DNA of 27,142 bases from contig JAGVOC010000272.1 in assembly GCA_020052975.1 (NCBI GenBank), positions 1 to 27,142 of the forward strand, given 5' to 3'. This document shows, in pieces, positions 8,344 to 17,014 of this stretch. The notes under the pieces were generated by a model that was not told the DNA's origin, did not search any database, and worked only from the letters and a program-made list of their open reading frames with translations. Within the stretch, counting starts at the first letter, position 1, and each line of letters opens with the position of its first letter. This DNA is from Desulfobacterales bacterium (GTDB taxonomy: Bacteria > Desulfobacterota > Desulfobacteria > Desulfobacterales > RPRI01). The position numbers and the translations under genes were made by a program.

Positions 8344-9198
8344 ATGCAATCACGCTTGGGAATTATGCAGGGGAGATTATCAACCCCGATCAACAACCAG
8401 ATTCAGGCATTTCCACAAACTTGTTGGCAGGAGGAGTTTGAGCTTTGTCAGGCGTTGGGACTTCAATGCATGGAATGGATTTATGAATACAACGGGCATG
8501 AAAGTAATCCGCTCATGTCCAGCGCAGGAATCGATGAGATGATGAAGCTGAAAAATATCTATGGTATTGATGTAGGTTCGGTTGTAGCCGATTACTTTAT
8601 GGTTCAAAGGCTTTTTGGTGATGATCAAGAGATGATCAAAAACGCGATCGATACCCTCTATGCCCTCATCGATCAATGCGCAAAAAGCAGTATCCCGATT
8701 ATTGAATTACCCTTTGTTGATGAATCTGCATTATGTACTCCTGAAGACATCAAACAATTACGAGAAACACTGCATGAAGCAATCAACTATGCCGGTGATA
8801 AGAATGTGTTGATCACACTGGAAACATCTCTTCCTCCGCAACGGTTCTATGAACTGATAGAATCTTTTTGTTCGCCATACGTGAAGGTTAACTATGATAT
8901 GGGCAATAGCGCCTCTCTTGGTTATGACCCTGTTGAAGAAATAACGTTGATGGGCAAATATATTGCAAACGTTCACATTAAAGACCGGCTTTTGGGCGGG
9001 GGAACCGTACCTCTCGGATGTGGCAATACAGATTTCAAGATCGTCTTCGCCGAGTTGAAACGTATTGGCTACAGTGGTGATTTCATACTTCAGGCGGCCC
9101 GAAGAGACCTCTTCCATCATATAGATCATGTGCATTATGAAGATACAATACGCGGATACATTGCTTTTGTTAAACCGTATATTGAGGTATTTTCATGA
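8344..9198 (+). CDS. Sugar phosphate isomerase/epimerase-like TIM-barrel protein
   Basis: 284 residues, matching the AP-endonuclease-2/xylose-isomerase-like TIM barrel. The N-terminal RLGIMQGRLS and ITLETS, NYDMGN and NVHIKDR strands give likely metal ligands E160, D185 and H211. The fourth ligand position, usually Glu near the end of the barrel, reads Gln (Q250 in FILQAAR). The family interconverts ketoses or keto-sugar phosphates by metal-assisted enolisation; relatives include hexulose-phosphate isomerases and tagatose/psicose epimerases. It starts 4 nt after the aminotransferase stop, with AAAGG upstream, and its own stop overlaps the next gene (ATGA). It probably acts in the same sugar-tailoring sequence as the flanking aminotransferase and dehydrogenase. 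Confidence 0.8.
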   Translation: MQSRLGIMQGRLSTPINNQIQAFPQTCWQEEFELCQALGLQCMEWIYEYNGHESNPLMSSAGIDEMMKLKNIYGIDVGSVVADYFMVQRLFGDDQEMIKNAIDTLYALIDQCAKSSIPIIELPFVDESALCTPEDIKQLRETLHEAINYAGDKNVLITLETSLPPQRFYELIESFCSPYVKVNYDMGNSASLGYDPVEEITLMGKYIANVHIKDRLLGGGTVPLGCGNTDFKIVFAELKRIGYSGDFILQAARRDLFHHIDHVHYEDTIRGYIAFVKPYIEVFS

Positions 9199-10223
9199 AA
9201 GTGCTTTTTGTGGGTCTGGGTGGTGTGGGACAGAGGCATCTGAGAAACATCCATGTTCTTTGTCCGGAGGCGCAATTCGGGGCCTTTCGTATCAAGGGGA
9301 GGACTTTTGAGATCAGCAATGATCTCAAACCAGACTATAGCGTTGATATCATAAAAAAATACGATGTTACTGTTTTTTCATCAATGAATTCCGCACTATC
9401 GTTCAGACCGGACGTTGCAATCATAGCAAATCCGACCAGCCTGCATGTGGAAACGACAATTAGCATAATTAAGAGCGGGATCCCTGTTTTTCTCGAGAAA
9501 CCAATTTCAGACAACAGAGATGGTCTTGAGGAACTCTTGAGAGAAGTCAGAAGCAAAAAGGCATCCGTGATGGTCGGGTACATGCTGCGCTTTCATCCGT
9601 GCACCAGGAAAGTGAAGGAGCTGATAGATCAGAGTAGAATCGGCCGGATCTATTCTGTTATGGCTACAATTAATTCCTACATGCCGGAATGGCATCGGTA
9701 TGAAGAATATAATTCGTTTTATGCCGGACGAAGAGATCTTGGCGGCGGGGTCATTCTGACCGAGATACACGAAATTGACATCCTTTGCTGGCTTTTTGGT
9801 CGGCCCTCGCGACTGTGGTGTCTCGGAGGGACATACAGCAGCCTCCCTCTGGACGTTGAGGATTCGATCAGTGTAATGATGGAGCAAAAAGCACAGGGTT
9901 ATTCTTTCCCTGTACAAATGACGATCTCCTTTGTCCAGCGATATCCCATGCGCAAAGTGACCATACTTGGCGAGAGTGGCGTAATAGAGTGGGATATGCT
10001 CAAATCAGAAGTGACACTTAATGACCGCACGAACGGTGCTATTGAAGTATTTAGAAAACCTGACTATGACAGGAACCACCTTTTTTTGCTTGAAATGAAG
10101 CATTTTCTTGAATGTACTGAAACGGGCAAAGAGTCAGATACAACCCTTGAAAAAGTAATTGACGGTCATTATACCGCTCTTCTGATGAAAGAGAATCTGA
10201 ATAAGGATATTATTATCTCATGA
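9195..10223 (+). CDS. Gfo/Idh/MocA-family NAD(P)-dependent sugar dehydrogenase
   Basis: 342 residues. The N-terminal Rossmann motif VGLGGVGQRH has GxGxxG at 7-12, and FLEKPIS contains E101-K102-P103, the signature Lys of the family. The C-terminal half is the expected alpha/beta substrate domain with GGGVILTEIHEID, in which the His is likely a substrate or catalytic contact. The enzyme oxidises or reduces a sugar hydroxyl/ketone. ATG overlaps the previous TGA, so it is co-translated with the isomerase-like protein. Together with the aminotransferase it could create a keto group that is then aminated (oxidation followed by transamination), a usual route to amino sugars. A second member of this family is at 20621-21658. 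Confidence 0.87.
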   Translation: MKVLFVGLGGVGQRHLRNIHVLCPEAQFGAFRIKGRTFEISNDLKPDYSVDIIKKYDVTVFSSMNSALSFRPDVAIIANPTSLHVETTISIIKSGIPVFLEKPISDNRDGLEELLREVRSKKASVMVGYMLRFHPCTRKVKELIDQSRIGRIYSVMATINSYMPEWHRYEEYNSFYAGRRDLGGGVILTEIHEIDILCWLFGRPSRLWCLGGTYSSLPLDVEDSISVMMEQKAQGYSFPVQMTISFVQRYPMRKVTILGESGVIEWDMLKSEVTLNDRTNGAIEVFRKPDYDRNHLFLLEMKHFLECTETGKESDTTLEKVIDGHYTALLMKENLNKDIIIS

Positions 10224-10236
10224 TAAGTGAGCTCGG

Positions 10237-10250
10237 TTGCAGATCTGCAA
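10237..10250. promoter_or_regulatory. Perfect 14-bp dyad TTGCAGATCTGCAA in a 68-nt gap
   Basis: The only gap in the 6315-14119 run of tightly spaced genes holds this perfect palindrome with no loop, 13 bases after the Gfo/Idh stop and 41 bases before the SDR start. The absence of a loop and of a T-run fits a dimeric regulator site better than a terminator. No promoter hexamers are convincing beside it. Confidence 0.3.
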
Positions 10251-10291
10251 TCATCTCTTGTCGCGTTGTATTTGAGGAAACATAGTTAATC

Positions 10292-11131
10292 ATGGGACGA
10301 ACACAAACGACTTTGAACAGTTTTAGACTGGACGGCAAGACAGCTATCGTCACGGGCGGTGCCGGCCTCCTTGGTATTAAGCACGCTGAAGTCCTGGCAG
10401 AAGCGGGTTGTAACACGATTTTGTGGGATATTCATTGGGAGAAGGGGCTAGTTGCAGCTCAAGAGATCGAAACCGAATTCGGCAGTCGATGCAGGGCTAT
10501 GAATGTTGACATTACATCAAAGGAATCAATTAAGCGCGGACTGGAGACGGTTATTGCCGATTGTGGAGGCGTCGATATCCTGATCAACAATGCTGCAAAT
10601 AATCCGAAAATGGATTCGACATCCGATATTGCATGGAGCCGTTTTGAACATTTCAGCCTTGATATGTGGCATGAAGATATCGCAGTCGGCCTTACAGGAA
10701 CCATGTTGTGCTGTCAGGAAGTCGGCATGCATATGGTGCAGAGGGGTGGCGGGGTTATCCTAAATGTTGCTTCGGATCTTGGGATCATTGCCCCCGACCA
10801 GCGTATTTACCGAAAGGAAGGAATAACGGACGATAAACAACCAGTCAAACCTGTTAGTTATTCAGTAGTCAAACATGGACTGATTGGTCTCACGAAGTAT
10901 CTTGCTACTTATTGGGCAGAAAGCGGGATTCGTGTCAATGCACTCTCACCTGCAGGCGTGCAGACAAATCAGTCTGATGACTTTGTCGGCCGGCTTAGCG
11001 CTCTTATCCCGATGGGAAGAATGGCAAAACCGCATGAGTATAAAGCTGCTGTTCTATTTTTGGTCTCCGATGCGTCCTCGTATATGACAGGCGCCAATGT
11101 TGTTATAGATGGCGGCAGAACATGCTGGTGA
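10292..11131 (+). CDS. Short-chain dehydrogenase/reductase (SDR)
   Basis: 279 residues, a classical-type SDR. The cofactor motif TGGAGLLG occupies 21-28 (a variant of TGxxxGxG), with NNAANNP after strand 4 and the catalytic Y190/K194 pair in YSVVK. The RVNALSPAGVQT and YMTGANVVIDGG C-terminal elements are standard for FabG-like SDRs. D36 in LWDIHW after strand 2 suggests an NAD(H) preference. It follows a 68-nt gap with a dyad symmetry element, with GAGGA upstream of the ATG. Its end overlaps the next gene by 10 nt. It is probably a sugar oxidoreductase acting with the preceding Gfo/Idh, epimerase and aminotransferase genes. Confidence 0.85.
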   Translation: MGRTQTTLNSFRLDGKTAIVTGGAGLLGIKHAEVLAEAGCNTILWDIHWEKGLVAAQEIETEFGSRCRAMNVDITSKESIKRGLETVIADCGGVDILINNAANNPKMDSTSDIAWSRFEHFSLDMWHEDIAVGLTGTMLCCQEVGMHMVQRGGGVILNVASDLGIIAPDQRIYRKEGITDDKQPVKPVSYSVVKHGLIGLTKYLATYWAESGIRVNALSPAGVQTNQSDDFVGRLSALIPMGRMAKPHEYKAAVLFLVSDASSYMTGANVVIDGGRTCW

Positions 11132-12330
11132 AAAAAAGCATTATTTTCATTGTAATTTATCCTTTTAATGACGACTATGCGCTTAAATATGGATTTGATA
11201 TAATTAGAAGTAGAGGATTTGAAATTATTATCCTCAATCTATTTAACGTATTATTCCCCAAGGAGATTACTGACAAGCTAAACTTATATCAGCAATTAGA
11301 TTTTGTTAACGGCATTGAACAGGTCATGGTAAAGGATGAAAAAGATTTCGTAAGCCGAATCAAAGCTGTCTCGGGCTGGAAAATTTCAGTGTTGGTAGTT
11401 TTTCCATACATAAAAGTATTGCGTCTCTTGAAAAAATCGCATCTTAATTATATCTTGCTTTTTTGTAATTCTTATCCTCCGTATCCAGGCACTCTGAAGG
11501 CGTTTGCAGAGAGGTTGAGTAATGCGTGCAAGCGCTTTTTTTCAGCACCTGTTAAAATGGTCACCACAGCTATATTATCCAGATTGCCTTATGCTTGGGC
11601 ACATGTCGATTACCCGAAATATGTGGTGTTAGGGTCAGATGTATGCCCCACCTGCACTATCCCAGCAGGAAAAAGCAAGGTAATAAAAGCGCATTCTTTT
11701 GATTACGACCGTGTTTTACGAAATGCATCTGTGTCAAAACCATCATATGTTCCGAATGAGGATTACTATGTCCATTTGGAATGTCCCCCGTGGGATACGC
11801 ATGACTATACACTTCTCAATCAAAAGGCTGTTTTGAAGAAGGAAGAATATGCTGCAATTATCAATACTTTTCACGACTGGCTTGAGAAAAGTACAGGCAA
11901 AAAAGTGATAATTGCTGCGCATCCTAAGCATACGCAAGAAGAAAATGTGTATGGCGGACGTCCCTTTGTTGTTGGTGCAGAACAGTTAGTGAAATACAGT
12001 AGTGGCGTTTTCTGTCACTACTCGGGGGCTATGAAATTTGCCGTTATTTATCGCAAGCCGATTTGCGTTACTTCAAGCAGGCATCTGGCCTGCGACCGGT
12101 ATTTTCAGACGAATCTTCATGCCAGCGCCAGTGGGATTGGAGCCGAGATCAATTTCATTGATACAGAAGATGACTATCGTGCATTGGGTAACAAAGGTTT
12201 TTTCTTTTATGACGAACACGCTTATGCCGAATATGAACGTAAATACATTACTTCCAGCAGATTTCAGAATCGTCTGTTATGGGAAATTGTGTTGGACGAA
12301 ATGCTGCGCGAGGAAGGAATAAGTGTATAA
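11122..12330 (+). CDS. Putative GT-B-like glycosyltransferase/polysaccharide biosynthesis protein
   Basis: 402 residues that I cannot place in a named family. The N-terminus (IIFIVIYPFNDDYALKYGFD) reads like the first strand and helix of a GT-B domain rather than a signal peptide. The C-terminal half has IIAAHPKH (H267) followed by YGGRPFV, EQLVKYSSGVFCHYSG and KFAVIYRKPI. This resembles the C-terminal donor-binding half of capsule/polysialyl-type transferases, where an HP motif is followed by a 'Ser...A...G/RKP' loop. ATG 11122 overlaps the SDR by 10 nt, with GTG 11128 as an alternative. The coding sequence is visibly AT-richer than the genes upstream, matching the two genes that follow. The role as a glycosyltransferase is inferred. 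Confidence 0.6.
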   Translation: MLVKKSIIFIVIYPFNDDYALKYGFDIIRSRGFEIIILNLFNVLFPKEITDKLNLYQQLDFVNGIEQVMVKDEKDFVSRIKAVSGWKISVLVVFPYIKVLRLLKKSHLNYILLFCNSYPPYPGTLKAFAERLSNACKRFFSAPVKMVTTAILSRLPYAWAHVDYPKYVVLGSDVCPTCTIPAGKSKVIKAHSFDYDRVLRNASVSKPSYVPNEDYYVHLECPPWDTHDYTLLNQKAVLKKEEYAAIINTFHDWLEKSTGKKVIIAAHPKHTQEENVYGGRPFVVGAEQLVKYSSGVFCHYSGAMKFAVIYRKPICVTSSRHLACDRYFQTNLHASASGIGAEINFIDTEDDYRALGNKGFFFYDEHAYAEYERKYITSSRFQNRLLWEIVLDEMLREEGISV

Positions 12331-14119
12331 CACTTTAAAGGCAGTTTTTATCACGCTTCCCCAGAGGGGCAACCCTTCTTTTTTCCCCCCGCTTGGTCCT
12401 CTGGCCGTGATGAATGCCCTGAAAAAGCACGGCTACGAGAATATTCACTTTTATAATATTGATGTTCTGAGACCTTCTCGCGAGGAAGCCATAGAGCATA
12501 TCGTATCACTGCGTCCAGATGTTGTTGCTATAAGCGCTCCCGTATCAACTGCTTATGATAACTGTCGTTTTTTTTCAAAAGAGTTAAAAAAAGTACTGCC
12601 AAACATAAAGATCATTCTCGGCGGAAATATGACGGCAAGCGCCGAAATCATCTTTAGAGGAACCGATGTAGATTATTGCATTATTGGCGAGGGCGAAAAG
12701 GTGATAGGCGAATTGTTTGATTGCATGCAATCAAACAATGACCCTGCCGATTTAAGTAAAATAAAGGGCTTGGCATATATGCTGGATGGTCGATTTGCCT
12801 GCACGGGATATACAGATCAGATACCGCAGCATCAAATATTTGATGTCGATTGGGACATGCTAGATGAACTGTCTGTTAAGCATTATTTCACGCCTTTAAA
12901 CGAATTGGATCCTTTGTCGGTTCGCTACAAATATTTCTTCTACGATGATATTTATGCACTGCAATCAAAAGGAACTGAATATGCTAAAAAAACAATAGCT
13001 ATTATGTCATGTTCAAAGGGCTGTATCGGCAGATGTACTTATTGTCATCGTTTTACCAAAGGCATACGGGTTGTTCCTGTTGATATTGTGATGATGAGAA
13101 TTAAAGAGCTTATTCATCGTTTTAATATCGGAGCCATTGAATTCTCGGATGAGTGTTTCGGTGTCAACAAACAATGGCTTGCCGATTTCTGTAAGGCCAT
13201 TGGCGGCTTAGATATTGTGTGGCGGGTTGGCGGTATGCGTGTCGATGCGGTGACCCCCGAAATAATAAAAATGATGAAAAACGCCGGCTGTCGGACGATT
13301 GTCTATGGAGTTGAAAGCGGTAGCGAACGAATTCTCAAAATAATGGAAAAAAAGGTTAGCATCCAGCAAAATATTAATGCCATACAGTGGACTGTAGAGG
13401 CCGGGTTATATACCATCCCTCAGCTTGTTATCGGAATGCCCGGTGAAACAACTGAAACAATTAAAGAAACAGCCAATTTTACCGCTAATGCCATAACTAT
13501 CAGCAACCGCCAGAATCCGGGAGAAGTCGGCATGACGTTTGCTCAGGCATTGCCGGGAACGCCGCTATACGAGTATGCGAGAAGCGTTGGCATTATAGGT
13601 GCCACACCGGAGGCGGAGGAGGAGTATCTCATTCGGATATCAGATAAGGACGCCGCTGATAGGCATTCGACCTTGAATTTTACTAAATATCCTCGACTGA
13701 TAATGCTCTCCTGGCCGCTGCTTATTCATATTATTGTATCTTACAGGTATGTATCCATTTTCGGGAAAATACATTTCCATAAAATACTATCAGCGGGACA
13801 TGAATCTGGTTATGGCTCACTTGCCTATGCTTTACGTTCTGGTCGTTACCGCAGTTTCCTTTCTGCACATCCGGGTGTTCTTTATCGTTTGCGGTGGTTC
13901 GTTTGGATCGTGCCGTTTTTGAATACATTGAAACTGGATGGATTTACAAAAACCTGGCGTCTTTTGCTAGAATTAATTGGGTGGCATATCCAATGCGTTA
14001 CCGGCAAGAATCATTCTTTTCCTTTTTTGTACAAATCTCTTCGCAAGATCCTTGCAGATGATATGGATAACGCATATTCCGGATCAAAAGAAATGGAAAT
14101 ACTGCGCAGAGGTCGATAG
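12323..14119 (+). CDS. B12-binding-domain radical SAM enzyme
   Basis: 598 residues. Residues 1-160 look like a cobalamin-binding domain of class B radical SAM proteins (FFPPLGPLAVMNALKKHGY, then RPDVVAISAPV, ILGGN, IGEGEKVIGEL). The [4Fe-4S] cluster motif is C234-xxx-C238-xx-C241 in CIGRCTYCHR, followed by the glycine-rich EFSDECFG and YGVESGSERIL strands of the partial TIM barrel. The last 150 residues are an unassigned helical, aromatic-rich domain. Class B members perform C-methylation or other radical steps such as ring or skeletal rearrangement. The GTG start at 12323 overlaps the upstream gene by 8 nt and has GAGGAAGGA before it. Its substrate is presumably a sugar or lipid-linked glycan of this cluster. 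Confidence 0.83.
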   Translation: MYNTLKAVFITLPQRGNPSFFPPLGPLAVMNALKKHGYENIHFYNIDVLRPSREEAIEHIVSLRPDVVAISAPVSTAYDNCRFFSKELKKVLPNIKIILGGNMTASAEIIFRGTDVDYCIIGEGEKVIGELFDCMQSNNDPADLSKIKGLAYMLDGRFACTGYTDQIPQHQIFDVDWDMLDELSVKHYFTPLNELDPLSVRYKYFFYDDIYALQSKGTEYAKKTIAIMSCSKGCIGRCTYCHRFTKGIRVVPVDIVMMRIKELIHRFNIGAIEFSDECFGVNKQWLADFCKAIGGLDIVWRVGGMRVDAVTPEIIKMMKNAGCRTIVYGVESGSERILKIMEKKVSIQQNINAIQWTVEAGLYTIPQLVIGMPGETTETIKETANFTANAITISNRQNPGEVGMTFAQALPGTPLYEYARSVGIIGATPEAEEEYLIRISDKDAADRHSTLNFTKYPRLIMLSWPLLIHIIVSYRYVSIFGKIHFHKILSAGHESGYGSLAYALRSGRYRSFLSAHPGVLYRLRWFVWIVPFLNTLKLDGFTKTWRLLLELIGWHIQCVTGKNHSFPFLYKSLRKILADDMDNAYSGSKEMEILRRGR

Positions 14120-14194
14120 CTTTATGTTGTCTTTGCGTAACTACAAATTTTCATGGAAAAAACTAATCTCGAAGTTAAAAGATAGGAAGGTTTT

Positions 14195-15994
14195 GTGAAG
14201 CTTTTTGCTATACAAAAGATACGCCGTATTTTAAACAGAAAGGAAAAATTAAATTTTTTCATCATCATCTGTTTGTCAGTATTTCTCTCAGTGTCGGAAA
14301 TCTTCAGTATCGGGATACTCGTTCCTATAATCAATTTATTTCTTAATCCCGAGCTTATTACTGCTTCTGAGAAACTGCGCGCCTTGTATGTATGGAGCGG
14401 CGCTGCGGCCCCCGTAGGCTTTTTGACGCGACTAGTGATTGTTGCTATCTTATTGTTTTTAGCGAAATCTGTTTGTGGGATTTTAGTGCTCTACTGGCAG
14501 CAAAGGTATATGGCAGGGGTCAGACGCAGATTATCAGGTGATATTCTGGAGGCGTACCTGCATCGCCCATACGAATTTCATCTTCTTAGCAATTCGTCGA
14601 CTCTTTTTAAGAATGTTAACGTAGAAGTTACACAATTTGTTTCTTATTTTCTAAATCCCGTGATTGCGATTCTATCGGAAGGTATTATCCTGTGTGGAGT
14701 AGTGTTTGTGGCCGTTTATTTGTATCCGTGGGCAACGTTAATAGCGGCGACAGGGGTTGGTGTTGTTGCGATCGGATTGAATCAATTATTTAAACGCCGA
14801 ATGGCGCGTTATGCCGAGGAACGAAGCATTTTCTCAGAACAATATTATAAAGCAGCCATGGAATCATTCCAGGCAGTCAAGGAGATAAAGATATTTAATG
14901 TACAGGACTATTTTGTAAGAAAATTTTTACGTTCATTTAGTCAATATCTTAATGGTTTTGTAAAATCAACTATTGTCAGTAGTTTGCCGCGGTACTACTT
15001 GGAAACACTTTTTTTCTCGGCTATTTTAGGCATGATCTTGATAAGCGTACATACTAATATGAACTACAAGGAAACTATTCCCATGATTGCTATTTTGGGA
15101 GTAGTAGCAATACGATTAATGCCCTCCATCAGTAAAATTGTACAAAACGCCAATTCAATGCAATATTCATTCAATTCGCTGGATATGGTATTTGACATTA
15201 TAGGTGAAGCGGCGAAAACCCCGTATCAAGATATAGCGACGCCGATTACAACAATTTGTCATGATACTTTGCCGATACGATTCGAGGAAGTGTCATTTGG
15301 ATATGCGTCGGGAAAACAAGATATTGTAAAGGACTTAAGCCTTACGGTAGCACCACATGCCATTACGGCATTTGCGGGGGAAACGGGTACCGGTAAAAGC
15401 ACATTGATAGACATTATCATGGGGCTTCTTTTGCCGCAAAAGGGGGGGATGTATTATGGTACTGTGAAGATCGATGCGGAGAACGTTGAAATCTATCGCA
15501 CCAAGATCGGTTATGTGCCTCAGACCATCATTCTCATTGACGAAACAATCGCCGCAAATATTGCCTTTGGCGTTCCCTTGTCCAGTCGGAAAGATGAGAA
15601 ACTTCTCCGTGCAGTCGAGTTGTCACAACTTGCTAGTTTTATAGATGAATTGCCTGACGGTTTGCAGACAGTGGTTGGGGAACGCGGTGTGCGTCTTTCG
15701 GGGGGACAAAGACAGCGAATTGGCATTGCCCGTGCGCTTTACCGTGATCCGGAAATTCTGGTATTTGACGAAGCGACATCCGCTCTTGATATGCATACAG
15801 AAGAACAGGTATATCAGGCAATAAAAGGATTAAAAAAAACGATTGTTATGGTAACCCATCGGCCGACTGCACTTGCTTTCGCCGATATGATCTATGTACT
15901 GCACGAAGGAGCGATACATGAGCAAGGGACATACGCCGAGTTATGCGAAAAATCTCAATACTTCAAAAATATTTCAAATACAGGCCATGATTGA
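14195..15994 (+). CDS. ABC exporter/flippase (fused TMD-NBD, PglK/MsbA type)
   Basis: 599 residues: an N-terminal membrane domain with about six hydrophobic segments (roughly residues 22-48, 76-98, 150-172, 176-195, 264-284 and 293-312) and a C-terminal ATPase. The nucleotide-binding domain has Walker A GETGTGKST (395-403), signature LSGGQ (501-505), Walker B LVFDEATSALD (D525, E526) and a switch His in VTHRPTA. Half-size fused exporters in glycan loci, such as PglK or MsbA relatives, flip lipid-linked oligosaccharides or lipids across the inner membrane. No Wzx flippase or Wzm/Wzt pair is visible here, so this is the best export candidate. GTG start 14195 has AGGAAGG 5 nt upstream, after a 75-nt gap in which I see nothing else. 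It is the last gene before a 201-nt spacer. Confidence 0.87.
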   Translation: MKLFAIQKIRRILNRKEKLNFFIIICLSVFLSVSEIFSIGILVPIINLFLNPELITASEKLRALYVWSGAAAPVGFLTRLVIVAILLFLAKSVCGILVLYWQQRYMAGVRRRLSGDILEAYLHRPYEFHLLSNSSTLFKNVNVEVTQFVSYFLNPVIAILSEGIILCGVVFVAVYLYPWATLIAATGVGVVAIGLNQLFKRRMARYAEERSIFSEQYYKAAMESFQAVKEIKIFNVQDYFVRKFLRSFSQYLNGFVKSTIVSSLPRYYLETLFFSAILGMILISVHTNMNYKETIPMIAILGVVAIRLMPSISKIVQNANSMQYSFNSLDMVFDIIGEAAKTPYQDIATPITTICHDTLPIRFEEVSFGYASGKQDIVKDLSLTVAPHAITAFAGETGTGKSTLIDIIMGLLLPQKGGMYYGTVKIDAENVEIYRTKIGYVPQTIILIDETIAANIAFGVPLSSRKDEKLLRAVELSQLASFIDELPDGLQTVVGERGVRLSGGQRQRIGIARALYRDPEILVFDEATSALDMHTEEQVYQAIKGLKKTIVMVTHRPTALAFADMIYVLHEGAIHEQGTYAELCEKSQYFKNISNTGHD

Positions 15995-16040
15995 TGTGCT
16001 ATTCACCGGTAATTAAATATAGATTCCAACCATCCATTTC

Positions 16041-16097
16041 CTGTAAATACAGGCATTGTGCTGCTTTATTGACATGTTTAATTGCCAGAGCAATAAG
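16041..16097 (+). promoter_or_regulatory. Candidate promoter with upstream dyad before the aldolase operon
   Basis: In the 201-nt spacer 15995-16195, TTGACA (16069-16074) is followed by a 17-nt spacer and AATAAG (16092-16097), a perfect -35 with a 4/6 -10. Just upstream, CTGTAAATACAG (16041-16052) is an inverted repeat with 5-bp arms and could be an operator. Downstream, GAAAAAA and TTTTTTC form arms at 16151-16170. This is the natural place for a second transcription start in the cluster. Confidence 0.4.
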
Positions 16098-16195
16098 TGG
16101 CTCAAGATAAAAAAACAGGAGAAAGCGAAAAGCGCTTGAAAAAGTTGTATGAAAAAACGCTCATTTTTTCAATTATTATCGAAAGGCATTAAGAG

Positions 16196-16990
16196 ATGAC
16201 AATAAAGGAAAAGCTTCGTATTGGAGAGCTTACTATTGGTTCCTGGATTACCCTGGCCCATCCGGCGATTGCAGAAATCATGGCAAGGGCTGGTTTTGAT
16301 TGGCTAACGGTTGATCTTGAACACAGCGTCATAACAATTCGTGAAGCAGAGGAATTAATCCGGGTGATTGATCTTTGTGGCGTTGTACCTTTGGTCCGTC
16401 TTTCTGCCAATGATCCCGTCCAGATCAAACGTGTCATGGATGCGGGTGCCCATGGTGTTATTGTGCCGATGGTGAATTCCGTAGAAGATGCGAGAAAGGC
16501 AGTTGAATCTGTGCGCTACCCTCCTGACGGGAGGCGCGGTGTAGGGTTGGCCCGCGCCCAGGGTTATGGGAGTAGTTTTGAGAAGTATAAAGAATGGCTA
16601 AATCAAGAATCAATTGTAATCGTTCAGGTTGAGCATATAAAGGCAGTGGAAAATTTAGATGCTATCTTATCTGTAGAGGGTGTGGATGGCTTTATAGTAG
16701 GTCCCTATGATTTATCCGGGTCACTTGGAATACCGGGACAGTTTGATAATGAATTGATGATCGAGGCGATGAGCAAGATTCGGACCTTCATGAAAAGCTC
16801 TTCAAAAATTCCAGGTTTTCATGTGGTTGAGCCTGATGTTGATCAATTACAGCAGCGTGTGCAAGAGGGTTATCGGTTTTTAGCCTATAGTGTGGATATC
16901 CGCATGTTAGATACATGCTGCTGCTCAGCAATAAAGAAGATTAAGGTCCAAAGCGGAATAGGCATTCGACGATCTCTTTCAAAACGATAG
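16196..16990 (+). CDS. HpcH/HpaI-family pyruvate aldolase
   Basis: 264 residues of the class II, metal-dependent HpcH/HpaI (2,4-dihydroxyhept-2-enedioate/2-keto-3-deoxy-acid) aldolase fold. The order of landmarks is IGSWITLAHPAIAEIMARAG, VDLEHS (40-44, with catalytic H43), LVRLSANDP with the substrate Arg, VIVPMVNS, E146 in VQVEHI and D172 in VGPYDLS, the two metal ligands. Family members reversibly join pyruvate to an aldehyde, giving 4-hydroxy-2-keto-3-deoxy acids. In a glycan cluster that also encodes a KdsB-like cytidylyltransferase, it may build a ulosonic acid from pyruvate rather than PEP, or degrade or shorten one. AAAGG lies 9 nt before the ATG. It is the first gene after a promoter-bearing spacer, and 24 nt separate it from the best start of the next gene. 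Confidence 0.85.
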   Translation: MTIKEKLRIGELTIGSWITLAHPAIAEIMARAGFDWLTVDLEHSVITIREAEELIRVIDLCGVVPLVRLSANDPVQIKRVMDAGAHGVIVPMVNSVEDARKAVESVRYPPDGRRGVGLARAQGYGSSFEKYKEWLNQESIVIVQVEHIKAVENLDAILSVEGVDGFIVGPYDLSGSLGIPGQFDNELMIEAMSKIRTFMKSSSKIPGFHVVEPDVDQLQQRVQEGYRFLAYSVDIRMLDTCCCSAIKKIKVQSGIGIRRSLSKR

Positions 16991-17014
16991 ATGAACTATA
17001 AGGGAGGCATAATG

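Noticed and set aside
16041..16052. LexA box
   Set aside because: The Gram-negative LexA site has CTGT and ACAG separated by 8 bases, while here the gap is only 4.
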